Shown in pieces: positions 1-5,552 of a DNA stretch of 6,769 nt. Location of the stretch: positions 1 through 6,769 of the forward strand of contig JAUXJB010000087.1 in NCBI GenBank assembly GCA_030624945.1, written 5' to 3'. Source of the stretch: Deltaproteobacteria bacterium. GTDB lineage: Bacteria; Myxococcota_A; UBA9160; SZUA-336. The notes under the pieces are model-generated. The model worked only from the letters and a program-made list of their open reading frames with translations, was not told the origin of the DNA and did no database searches. Positions within the stretch are counted from its first letter, which is position 1. Each line of letters begins with the position of its first letter. The position numbers and the translations under genes are program-made.

Positions 1-502
1 ATTGCGTGGCCAGATCGGCGAGCTCGGTCTGAATCTCGTTGAATCGCTCGCGTGACGCGCCCTCGAGCCCGACACCGTTCAGTCGAGCCTCCAGCAGCAG
101 GGTCTCGACGACCCGACGCTGGGCCGCATCGAGCTCGGCCCAGCTCGGGCCCGCGCGCAGCGCCTCGAGGCCCGCGTACAGCGGCACGCTCTGACCGAGC
201 TCCACTTCGAAGCGGACGACCTCGGACTGCACGGCGTCGTGTGCGGCGCGCAGAGCCTCGCTGTTCTGCACCCCCATCAGGTGGCGGACGATGCCCCAGG
301 AGTAGGCGAGCCGATCCACCAGCCGTTCGATCGGCTCGACCAGGCCCTCCCACGTGGGCGTGACCTCTGCCTCGAGCCCCTCGAGCTCCGAGCGGAGATC
401 GGCGAGCAGGCTGCGGATCGAGGGCTCGACTTGCTCCGAGCGCACCAGGTCGAAGCGCGGCAGGCCCCGCTGATCCAGCAGAGACGCGCTCGAGTCGTTC
501 AT
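1..502 (-). CDS. prlC: Oligopeptidase A, M3 family metallopeptidase (N-terminal 167 residues; truncated by window edge)
   Basis: This is the N-terminal part of a zinc-dependent oligopeptidase (M3, thimet/oligopeptidase A group), a cytosolic enzyme that degrades short peptides and cleaved signal peptides. Reading from ATG at 502, the protein opens MNDSSASLLDQRGLPRFDLV and then follows the E. coli OpdA N-domain closely: LPRFDLVRSEQVEPSI near residues 14-29, PTWEGLVEPIERLVDRL (about 51-67), then HLMGVQNSEALRAAH, ELGQSVPLYAGLEAL, LDAAQRRVVE and RFNEIQTELADLAT. The family is about 680 residues, so roughly three quarters, including the HExxH zinc site, lies beyond the left edge and cannot be checked. 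It begins 16 bp after the stop of the upstream SDR gene, so the two are probably one operon. No signal peptide is present. Family assignment is strong. Whether it is OpdA proper or a dipeptidyl carboxypeptidase relative is less certain from this part alone. Confidence 0.9.
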   Translation of the reverse strand, partial: MNDSSASLLDQRGLPRFDLVRSEQVEPSIRSLLADLRSELEGLEAEVTPTWEGLVEPIERLVDRLAYSWGIVRHLMGVQNSEALRAAHDAVQSEVVRFEVELGQSVPLYAGLEALRAGPSWAELDAAQRRVVETLLLEARLNGVGLEGASRERFNEIQTELADLATQ

Positions 503-518
503 CTCCCCCCCTTGATGC
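503..518 (-). promoter_or_regulatory. Ribosome binding site with a 7-G run between the SDR stop and the prlC start
   Basis: On the minus strand the 16-bp gap reads GCATCAAGGGGGGGAG directly before the ATG. The AAGGGGGGGAG tract can pair with the 16S anti-SD in several registers and supports the chosen prlC start at 502. The run of seven G (plus-strand C at 505-511) is the kind of homopolymer that can slip. Because it is non-coding, slippage would alter SD spacing rather than reading frame. Confidence 0.6.
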
Positions 519-1454
519 TCAGCGCTGCAGGCTGCGAAAAGCCTCTCTCAAACCGAAGAGGGGCCGAAAGCCCGTCGCCTGGACGAAGCGCTCGCCGGAG
601 ATCGTACAGGGAAACTTTATGTAATCGATCGCGCCGGGCGGGACGTTGAGCAGCCCGAATCGAAAGAGCCTGCCGAGAAGCGGCCGCGCCACGAACTCGG
701 GCAGCGCGAGCGGCGTTCCGCCCGTTTCGTGGATCGCTACGTGCAGCGGCACCTCCCCGGGCCCCGTCACGTTGTAGACGCCGCGCAGGCCGCGCTCCAC
801 CGTCTGTGCCAGCGCCTCGGCCAGATCCTCCTCGTGCATGAACTGGAGCATCGGGTTGAATCCCATCATCACCAGGACCACGCGCTGGCGCAGGTAGGTC
901 GCCATGGAGTTGGAGACGTAGTAACCGAGCGTCGGCACGGGACGCAGCACCGAGGTGCGGACCTCCGGATACTGCCACATGAACGCCGTGGCGAGCGTAT
1001 CCAGCTCCACGAGGTCGCGAATTTCCGGGTAGTTCCGGCTCGCCGAGAGAGGGTGCTCCTCGTCCATGAAGCTCGGGTTCTCGGGCAGCGCGCCGTACAC
1101 GTAGCTCGTCGACAGGACGACGAGCCTCCCCACGCCGTAGGTCTTGCAGTGATCGAGGAGCTTCTTCGTACCCCGCACGTTCGTGTCGTAACGCTCCGTT
1201 GCCGTTCCTCGAAAGTCGCGGATGAAGCCCAGGTGCACGATCGCGTCGGGCCGCTCGGCCCGTACAATATCCTCGAACTCCCGCGTGCGGACGTCGACTT
1301 GATAGAACGGCGTCTCCGGGGGCCGGCGCGACCAGGGGACCCGATCGACGCCAACGACGCGAAAGGTGCGGGAGAGCCGCCTCGCCAGGAGCCGCCCCTG
1401 GCCGCCGGCCACCCCCAGGATCAGGGCCTTCTCGCGATCCTCCGCTTCTGACAC
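519..1454 (-). CDS. Atypical extended SDR, NAD(P)-binding epimerase/dehydratase-like protein (311 aa)
   Basis: This is a cytosolic Rossmann-fold protein of the extended SDR (NAD-dependent epimerase/dehydratase) superfamily; substrate unknown. The nucleotide-binding motif GVAGGQG (residues 14-20, GxxGxxG) follows beta-1 (KALILG). D37 at the end of beta-2 (VVGVD) suggests NAD preference, and YQVDVR places D54 near the adenine. The VVLSTSYVYG strand (112-121) supplies the Ser/Thr region. The usual Tyr-x3-Lys is not intact: the region reads RNYPEIRDLVELDTL (140-154), giving Y142-x3-R146, or no Tyr/Lys pair if aligned on the VE residues. The C-terminal substrate lobe ends QATGFRPLFGLREAFRSLQ, typical of the superfamily. 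I chose GTG at 1454, which sits just before the Rossmann core with GGGGA about 10 nt upstream. A longer frame back to 1646 would add a low-complexity leader running into the opposite gene. It leads a probable operon with prlC and is divergent from the hydrolase gene at 1582. Confidence 0.83.
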   Translation of the reverse strand: MSEAEDREKALILGVAGGQGRLLARRLSRTFRVVGVDRVPWSRRPPETPFYQVDVRTREFEDIVRAERPDAIVHLGFIRDFRGTATERYDTNVRGTKKLLDHCKTYGVGRLVVLSTSYVYGALPENPSFMDEEHPLSASRNYPEIRDLVELDTLATAFMWQYPEVRTSVLRPVPTLGYYVSNSMATYLRQRVVLVMMGFNPMLQFMHEEDLAEALAQTVERGLRGVYNVTGPGEVPLHVAIHETGGTPLALPEFVARPLLGRLFRFGLLNVPPGAIDYIKFPCTISGERFVQATGFRPLFGLREAFRSLQR

Positions 1455-1581
1455 CAGAGCTGGTTCCCCAAAGGAGCGGGCGCCAATCTCGCCCGCTGGC
1501 GCAGCCGCCGCAGAGCCGGGGGTTCTCGCCCGAGGTGACGACGCCGGGGTATGGTATAAGAACCTCCCGAGGAACACGAAC
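1455..1581. promoter_or_regulatory. Divergent intergenic region with a plus-strand TATAAG hexamer
   Basis: This 127-bp gap separates two divergent starts and must carry the promoters of both units if the chosen starts are right. On the plus strand TATAAG at 1555-1560 is the only good -10-like hexamer. It lies 21 nt before the CTG start, followed by a GAGGA SD at 1569-1573. No convincing -35 is seen at the right distance. On the minus strand the same AT-richer patch gives TATACC, which is weak and about 95 nt from the SDR start. No clear operator dyad was found. Boundaries depend on both start calls. Confidence 0.35.
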
Positions 1582-2274
1582 CTGAGAGTCGAGTCGATCG
1601 AGATCCCCGTCACGGCGGACATCCGAGTCAGCGGTGTCGTCTGCACGCCAGAGTGGTGGCCGAGCGGTCAGCGAGTCGGAATCGTGCTCGCGCATGACAC
1701 CGACGGGAGTATCGAGCAGGAGAAGTTGATCGAGCTGCGCAACGCCTTGGCCGAGCGGGGCAACCTGACCCTCTCCTTCAACTTTCCCTACGTCCAGGCG
1801 GGCAAGAAGCGCCCGGATCCACCCTCCACCCTGGAACGGACCTACAGGGCCGCCGCGGCCAGCCTGCTGAGAGACAGCGAGAACGCACCCGCGCGCCTCG
1901 TGATTGGAGGCTACGGACTCGGGGCGCGAGTCGCGACCAGCGTGGTCTCGCAGGGTCTCAAGGTCGATGGAATCGTCTGCCTGGGCTTCCCCCTCCACCC
2001 ATCGGGCAAGCCCAACCAGCAGCGGGCGGGGGCCCTCTTCCGCATCATCTGCCCGATGCTCTTCGTTCAGGGCGCGCGGGACACACACTGCCGGGTCGAT
2101 CGGCTCCAGACGCTCTTGCGCCGACTCGGTGCGCCGACGGAACTCTGCGTGATCGACGACTGCGGCCAGGGTCTGGACCCGATCAAACGGGCGGAGCACA
2201 CCCCCGAGCAGGTTCGAGAGCTGACCCTGGCGGCGATCAACGGCTTCGTCGAGAAGGTCGTGGGAACGGCCTGA
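1582..2274 (+). CDS. KANL3/TEX30-type alpha/beta hydrolase-fold protein with degenerate catalytic triad (230 aa)
   Basis: This is an alpha/beta hydrolase-fold protein of the KANL3/TEX30-like (dienelactone-hydrolase-related) family, probably cytosolic. Family landmarks are clear: VESIEIPVTADIRVSGVV at the start, VGIVLAHD (32-39), LSFNFPYVQAGKKRPDPP (64-81), VIGGYGLGARVA (107-118), VCLGFPLHPSGKPNQQR (132-148), MLFVQGARD (159-167) and CVIDDCGQGLDPIKR (189-203). Active relatives have GGxSMGGR at the nucleophile and a DH pair near the end. Here the nucleophile position is G112 (codon GGA at 1915) and the His position is Q196 (CAG at 2167), while acid D167 remains. Classical Ser-hydrolase activity is therefore unlikely. 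The start is uncertain: this frame has no ATG/GTG/TTG between GTG 1366 and GTG 1684. CTG at 1582 has GAGGA at 1569-1573 with 8-nt spacing and yields the family's normal N-terminus (MRVESIEIPV). It may be transcribed with the downstream Yip1-like gene, 49 bp away. Confidence 0.8.
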   Translation: MRVESIEIPVTADIRVSGVVCTPEWWPSGQRVGIVLAHDTDGSIEQEKLIELRNALAERGNLTLSFNFPYVQAGKKRPDPPSTLERTYRAAAASLLRDSENAPARLVIGGYGLGARVATSVVSQGLKVDGIVCLGFPLHPSGKPNQQRAGALFRIICPMLFVQGARDTHCRVDRLQTLLRRLGAPTELCVIDDCGQGLDPIKRAEHTPEQVRELTLAAINGFVEKVVGTA

Positions 2275-2323
2275 GCCGCCGCCCCCCTCTCATCACCCGA
2301 AGCGGCCCGCTACCGTCTAGATC

Positions 2324-2869
2324 ATGGCGACCCCCGGCTCCGACCGACCCGTGGAAGGCGCCCTCGCGCAGCTACTGGCACGCGAGCGCCGCCTGCTGAC
2401 CCGCATCCGCGCGGTCTTTCGGCTCGATCCGGCAGTCTACGAGGAGATCCAGAACGATCCGGCGGCCATCCCTCAGGCCTTCGCACTCGTGATCGGCACC
2501 TCGATCCTGACCGGCCTCGGCCAGGGCTCCATTCCGGGCCTGTTCCTCGGGATCGTCCTCTCGATCGCGATCTGGCTCGGGGTCACCCTGCTCGTCTGGG
2601 GTGTCGGTACCGTGTGGATCCGGCCGGACGTCGATTACTCGCGCCTGCTCCGCTGCACGGGGTTCGCCTACACCTGGTTTGCCCTCCTGATCGGGTACAA
2701 CCTGCCTTACATAGGCTGGATCTTCGGGTGGAGCGCGCTCGGCTTCTGCCTGGCCTCGCTCGTGCTGGCGAGCCGACAGGTCCTGCAGGTGACGTCCAGG
2801 CAGGCGCTGGCGATCTGCGCCGGCGCCCTCGGAATCCCGGTACTGCTGGTCTGGTGGGCCGCTGGCTGA
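2324..2869 (+). CDS. Yip1-like small polytopic membrane protein (181 aa)
   Basis: This is an inner-membrane protein resembling the Yip1 domain family (PF04893-like). Its bacterial members have no defined reaction. The cytosolic N-terminus (1-48) contains the typical RIRAVFRLDPAVYEEIQNDPAAIPQAF lead-in. About five hydrophobic segments follow: 50-67, 70-97, 112-128, 131-150 and 161-179. The loop RPDVDYSRLLRCTGFAYTW (100-118) matches the family's pattern of a polar loop followed by 'LLR..GFA' before TM3. No catalytic motif is visible and there is no cleavable signal peptide. The ATG at 2324 lacks a good SD, but the protein is complete from there and the length suits the family. It lies between the hydrolase-fold gene and the MBL-fold gene in the same direction; a functional link is not established. 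Confidence is high for a membrane protein and moderate for the family name. Confidence 0.78.
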   Translation: MATPGSDRPVEGALAQLLARERRLLTRIRAVFRLDPAVYEEIQNDPAAIPQAFALVIGTSILTGLGQGSIPGLFLGIVLSIAIWLGVTLLVWGVGTVWIRPDVDYSRLLRCTGFAYTWFALLIGYNLPYIGWIFGWSALGFCLASLVLASRQVLQVTSRQALAICAGALGIPVLLVWWAAG

Positions 2870-2872
2870 GCC

Positions 2873-2899
2873 AAACCCGCGGTTTGACTCCGAAGTCAA
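2873..2899. promoter_or_regulatory. Two adjoining inverted repeats just after the Yip1-like gene, overlapping a -35-like hexamer
   Basis: Two small dyads overlap at 2884-2885. AAACC-CGC-GGTTT (2873-2885) is a 5-bp stem with a 3-nt loop, and TTGACT-CCGA-AGTCAA (2884-2899) is a perfect 6-bp stem with a 4-nt loop. No T-run follows, so a classical rho-independent terminator is not supported. TTGACT at 2884-2889 matches a sigma-70 -35 at five of six positions and lies 50 bp before the MBL-fold start, but the -10 region (TACTCG, 2907-2912) is poor. It could be an operator/promoter for the next gene or a weak termination or mRNA-end structure. Confidence 0.35.
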
Positions 2900-2938
2900 C
2901 ACGCGGTACTCGGTAGGCGCCCGCCCCATCGGGCCCTT

Positions 2939-3619
2939 ATGGAAGAAGATGAGCTGGTCATCGAGCAGATCGCCTGCGGGCCGATGCAGAACTTCGTCTA
3001 CACCATCGGGTCGAAGAAGACGCGGGAGGTGGCGCTCGTCGACCCGGCTTGGTCGATCGACTCGCTGATCGAGCACGTCGAGGGGCAAGGCTTCACCCCC
3101 GTCGCCGCCCTGGTCACCCACTACCACCCCGACCACATCGGGGGCGAGATATTCGGCCAGCGGATCGAGGGCCTGGCCGAGCTACTGGGTCTCCGGGGCG
3201 TGAAGATCTACGCGAACAAGCACGACGCCGACGGGGTCAAGCAGGTGACCGGTGTCTCGGATTCGGACCTGGTGAAAGTCGAATCGGGCGACACGCTCCG
3301 GATCGGCGATATCGAGGTGGAGTTCCTCCACACCCCCGGGCACACCCCCGGGTCACAGTGCTTTCGGATCCACAGTTCGCTGGTGTCCGGCGACACCCTG
3401 TTCATCCAGGGCTGCGGCCGCGTCGACCTACCGGGAGCGGACTCCGACCAGATGTACCACAGCCTGCGCAAGCTCAACGAGCTACCCGATGAGACAATTT
3501 TACTCCCCGGCCATGATTACGGAGGGGGCTCCTCCCGGACCATGGCCGAGACCCGGAAGATGAACCCCTACCTCCTGGTCGACTCGCTGGAACGCTGGCG
3601 GATGTTGATGGGAAGTTGA
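2939..3619 (+). CDS. MBL-fold metallohydrolase, glyoxalase II-like (226 aa)
   Basis: This is a binuclear-metal hydrolase of the metallo-beta-lactamase fold, closest in style to the catalytic domain of glyoxalase II (hydroxyacylglutathione hydrolase). Ligand motifs are complete: THYHPDHIGG (H61, H63, D65, H66), HTPGHTPGS (H135), SGDTLFIQGCGRVDLPGADSDQMYHSL (bridging D152) and LLPGHDYGG (H192). An extended segment (70-116) between the first and second motifs distinguishes it from E. coli GloB. Only about 30 residues follow the last ligand, so the glutathione-binding C-terminal domain of true glyoxalase II is largely absent. The substrate may be another thioester or an ester. No signal peptide is seen. 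The ATG at 2939 lacks a clear SD, and the 70-bp gap upstream contains a dyad with a -35-like element. The etf operon starts 94 bp downstream. Fold and metal site are nearly certain; the substrate is not. Confidence 0.88.
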   Translation: MEEDELVIEQIACGPMQNFVYTIGSKKTREVALVDPAWSIDSLIEHVEGQGFTPVAALVTHYHPDHIGGEIFGQRIEGLAELLGLRGVKIYANKHDADGVKQVTGVSDSDLVKVESGDTLRIGDIEVEFLHTPGHTPGSQCFRIHSSLVSGDTLFIQGCGRVDLPGADSDQMYHSLRKLNELPDETILLPGHDYGGGSSRTMAETRKMNPYLLVDSLERWRMLMGS

Positions 3620-3623
3620 TCTG

Positions 3624-3653
3624 TTGCAACGCAATGCGGCATTGGCTTATGTT
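3624..3653 (+). promoter_or_regulatory. Candidate sigma-70-type promoter for etfBA
   Basis: TTGCAA (3624-3629) and TATGTT (3648-3653) each match the -35/-10 consensus at four of six positions, with an 18-nt spacer, in a locally AT-richer stretch. Transcription would start near 3660, leaving a leader of about 54 nt before etfB. An alternative pair, TTGGCT (3642-3647) and TATTTC (3664-3669) with a 16-nt spacer, is also possible. Assignment is by eye only. Confidence 0.4.
3632..3644. promoter_or_regulatory. Perfect dyad CAATGC-G-GCATTG within the etf promoter spacer (candidate operator)
   Basis: A 13-bp palindrome with one central base lies between the proposed -35 and -10 of the etfBA promoter. 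TTGC-AAC-GCAA (3624-3634) overlaps its left edge as a second small dyad. A 7-bp direct repeat, TGTTGCA, flanks the region at 3622-3628 and 3650-3656, 28 bp apart. A symmetrical site in this position suits a dimeric repressor or a MerR-type activator. The regulator is not in the window. Confidence 0.4.
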
Positions 3654-3713
3654 GCAGACCGCGTATTTCCCCCCAAGCGCTAGACGCGCCCCTGACCATG
3701 GAGATCGCAGGAT

Positions 3714-4490
3714 ATGAAGATCCTCGTTTGTCTGAAGCAAGTCCCCCACAAGGACGCCCGACTCGAAGTCGCTTCCGATGGAAGCTGGATCGAGGAGGGG
3801 AACCTCAAGTTCGAAATCAACGAGTACGACACCTACGCGCTCGAAGAGGCACTGCGCATCAAGGACGCCGGAGACGCGGAGGTGGTCGTGGTATCCATCG
3901 GACCGGAGCGCGTCGTCCAGTCCTTGCGTACCGCACTCGGAATGGGTGCAGATCGCGCCATTCACGTCTGCGACGATGCGCTCGAAAAGACCGACTCGCT
4001 GGGCGTGGCCAAGACGCTGGCCGCCGTCGCCAAGGACGAGGAATTCGACCTCGTATTGATGGGGCTCATGTCGGACGACGCCAACTACGCGTTGACCGGT
4101 CCGATGCTCGCGGAGCGACTCGGCATCGCGCATGCGGCGGGCATCGTCAAGGAAACGCTGTCGGACGGCTCGGTCGAGGTGGAGCGCGAACTCGAGGGCG
4201 GCTCGCTGGGTGTGGTTTCGCTCCCGCTGCCATGCTTGCTCACGACGCAGACCGGCATGAACGAGGTCCGCTACGCTTCCCTGAAGGGCATCATGCAGGC
4301 CAAGAAGAAGCCTCTCGACAAGAAGTCGCTCGCCGATCTCGGCCTGACAGCTTCGGATGTGGAGCCCAAGGTGACGGTCGAGAAGATCTACGCGCCGCTA
4401 AAGGGCGAGGGAGCAGAGATCATCGAAGGCTCTGCCAGCGAGGTAGCCGACAAGCTCATCAGCAAGATCAAGGAACTCGGCCTGCTCTAG
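3714..4490 (+). CDS. etfB: Electron transfer flavoprotein, beta subunit (258 aa)
   Basis: This is the beta subunit of ETF, the soluble FAD/AMP-containing heterodimer that accepts electrons from acyl-CoA and related dehydrogenases and passes them to ETF:quinone oxidoreductase. The protein starts MKILVCLKQVPHKDARLEV, followed by EINEYDTYALEEALRIKDAG, VVSIGPERVVQSLRTALGMGADRAIHV, and the AMP-site region MGLMSDDANYALTGPMLAERLG (about 115-136). The ETF-beta signature follows: VERELEGGSLGVVSLPLPCLLTTQTGMNEVRYASLKGIMQAKKK (about 156-199). The AMP-site segment lacks the DGDTAQVGP form seen in electron-bifurcating FixA/EtfB proteins, so a conventional ETF is favoured, though not proven. GGAGA at 3700-3704, 9 nt before ATG 3714, supports the start. 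etfA follows after 32 bp in the same direction, which is the standard operon order. Confidence 0.94.
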   Translation: MKILVCLKQVPHKDARLEVASDGSWIEEGNLKFEINEYDTYALEEALRIKDAGDAEVVVVSIGPERVVQSLRTALGMGADRAIHVCDDALEKTDSLGVAKTLAAVAKDEEFDLVLMGLMSDDANYALTGPMLAERLGIAHAAGIVKETLSDGSVEVERELEGGSLGVVSLPLPCLLTTQTGMNEVRYASLKGIMQAKKKPLDKKSLADLGLTASDVEPKVTVEKIYAPLKGEGAEIIEGSASEVADKLISKIKELGLL

Positions 4491-4522
4491 CGAGCGGGAC
4501 GTTCGATGCGGGAGAAAAAGCT

Positions 4523-5482
4523 ATGGCGAAGATTCTAATCGTTGGTGAGGTTCATAACGGGGAGCTGCTCGAGGCTACGCTCGAGCTCGTCACGCTGGCG
4601 CGCAACGTCGGGGGGGAGCTCTCGTCGCTCGTGATCGGTAGCGGCGTCGCCGCAGTCGCGGAGGAGCTGTCGAAGAAGGGGGGCGGAAAGGTCCTGCTGG
4701 CCGATGACGCATTCCTCGAAAACTACACGGTCGACGCCTACACGCAGGTGATCTGCAAGGCGATCGACGCGGAGTCTCCCGACCTGGTCCTGATCCCCAA
4801 CACCTCCTCGGGCTGGGACGTGGCGGGCAAGCTGGCCGCGAAGCTCGACACGGGTATCGCCACGGACGTGATCCGGATCGAGGAAGACGGCGGTGACCTC
4901 GTCTTCATCCGCCGCATGTTCAACGCGAAGTTCGATGCGCGCCTGCGCCTCGCGGGCTCCCCGCGCATCGCCACCGTGCAGCCGGGTGCCTGCGAGGCGT
5001 TCGAGGGCACGGAAGCCGGCAGTGTGGAGGCGCTCGACGTCAGCGGCCTCGAGTCCCGCACGAAGTTCGTCGAGCTTCGCCAGGCACCCGCGGGGGGACA
5101 CGATCTGACGAAGGCCGAGTTCGTCATCTCCGGCGGCCGCGGCCTGCAGAAGCCCGAGAACTTCGAACAGCTGCTCAAGCCGCTGGTGGAGGCGCTGGGA
5201 GCGCAGATGGGCGCATCCCGTCCGGTCGTCGACGCGGGCTGGCTACCGCACGACTACCAGGTCGGCACATCCGGACAGATCGTGTCGCCCAAGCTCTACA
5301 TCGCGATCGGCATCTCGGGCGCCATCCAGCACCTGGTCGGGATGAAGAACTCGAACTACATCATCGCGATCAACAAGGATGCCGACGCCCCGATCTTCGA
5401 GGTTGCGGATCTGGGCGTGGTCGCCGACCTGTTCGAGATCGTACCGGCGCTGACGGAGGCTGCAGTCGCGGCAAAGTCATGA
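4523..5482 (+). CDS. etfA: Electron transfer flavoprotein, alpha subunit (319 aa)
   Basis: This is the alpha subunit of ETF, carrying the redox-active FAD. Domain I (1-190) begins MAKILIVGEVHNGELLEATL. Domain II holds the FAD site: VISGGRGL (201-208), GASRPVVDAGW (230-240), QVGTSGQIVSPKLYIAIGIS, then GAIQHLVGMKNSNYIIAIN (266-284) and ADLGVVADLF (295-304). By alignment to human ETFA, the FAD contacts R223, S248, R249, Q262, H286, N300 and D318 correspond to R206, S232, R233, Q246, H270, N284 and D302, all kept. Human Q265-T266 beside the isoalloxazine becomes T249-S250, a mild change. The start is ATG 4523, with GGAG at 4511-4514 and 8-nt spacing. The frame stays open far upstream across etfB, but that part is not ETF sequence. 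It is co-transcribed with etfB. The stop codon abuts the repeat-hairpin array, and gltA converges from the other side. Confidence 0.95.
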   Translation: MAKILIVGEVHNGELLEATLELVTLARNVGGELSSLVIGSGVAAVAEELSKKGGGKVLLADDAFLENYTVDAYTQVICKAIDAESPDLVLIPNTSSGWDVAGKLAAKLDTGIATDVIRIEEDGGDLVFIRRMFNAKFDARLRLAGSPRIATVQPGACEAFEGTEAGSVEALDVSGLESRTKFVELRQAPAGGHDLTKAEFVISGGRGLQKPENFEQLLKPLVEALGAQMGASRPVVDAGWLPHDYQVGTSGQIVSPKLYIAIGISGAIQHLVGMKNSNYIIAINKDADAPIFEVADLGVVADLFEIVPALTEAAVAAKS

Positions 5483-5515
5483 CTTGCGGGACCCGGCGGC
5501 CGGGCGGCCGACCGC
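5482..5515. repeat. 34-bp direct repeat, copy 1, forming an imperfect hairpin
   Basis: This copy begins on the last base of the etfA stop codon. It matches copy 2 (5575-5608) at 33 of 34 positions, the difference being C at 5500. Its right part folds as an 8-bp stem (5496-5503 with 5508-5515) around a GCGG loop, with one C-A mismatch at 5500/5511. It starts ACTTGCGGGACCCGGCGG. Confidence 0.85.
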
Positions 5516-5526
5516 CTCCCGCCTCC

Positions 5527-5547
5527 GCGCAGGCCAGAGGCCTGCGC
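5527..5547. terminator. Perfect 9-bp GC-rich hairpin between etfA and gltA
   Basis: GCGCAGGCC (5527-5535), loop AGA, GGCCTGCGC (5539-5547). The stem is very stable and perfectly paired. No U-run follows on either strand, so it is not a textbook intrinsic terminator. Lying between convergent genes, it could block read-through or protect mRNA 3' ends in both directions. Confidence 0.5.
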
Positions 5548-5552
5548 TGCGC

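Noticed and set aside
729..1451. A 240-codon plus-strand frame opposite the SDR gene
   Set aside because: His/Arg-rich antisense shadow without domain features, while the opposite strand has a clear Rossmann fold.
1366..1581. Long N-terminal extension of the hydrolase-fold protein from GTG 1366
   Set aside because: It would overlap the SDR coding region by about 90 bp, is low-complexity, and places the family N-terminus 72 residues in. The CTG at 1582 fits better.
1455..1646. N-terminal extension of the SDR protein to 1646
   Set aside because: The extra 64 residues are low-complexity, overlap the divergent hydrolase-fold gene start and precede a normal Rossmann N-terminus. GTG 1454 is preferred.
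499..2199. A 566-codon open frame on the minus strand spanning two genes
   Set aside because: It runs antisense to the hydrolase-fold gene and out of frame through the SDR gene. The translation is low-complexity and Arg/Gly/Ala-rich with no family motifs. It is a by-product of high GC.
2372..3136. A 254-codon minus-strand frame across the Yip1-like gene and the start of the MBL-fold gene
   Set aside because: Asp/Arg/Gly-rich antisense translation that crosses a gene boundary. The plus-strand products have membrane segments and metal motifs.
3698..4522. Upstream extension of the etfA frame back to ATG 3698
   Set aside because: The frame is open across all of etfB but encodes Arg-rich sequence unrelated to ETF. 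The true start, ATG 4523, has a good SD, and the normal EtfA N-terminus (MAKILIVGE) begins there.
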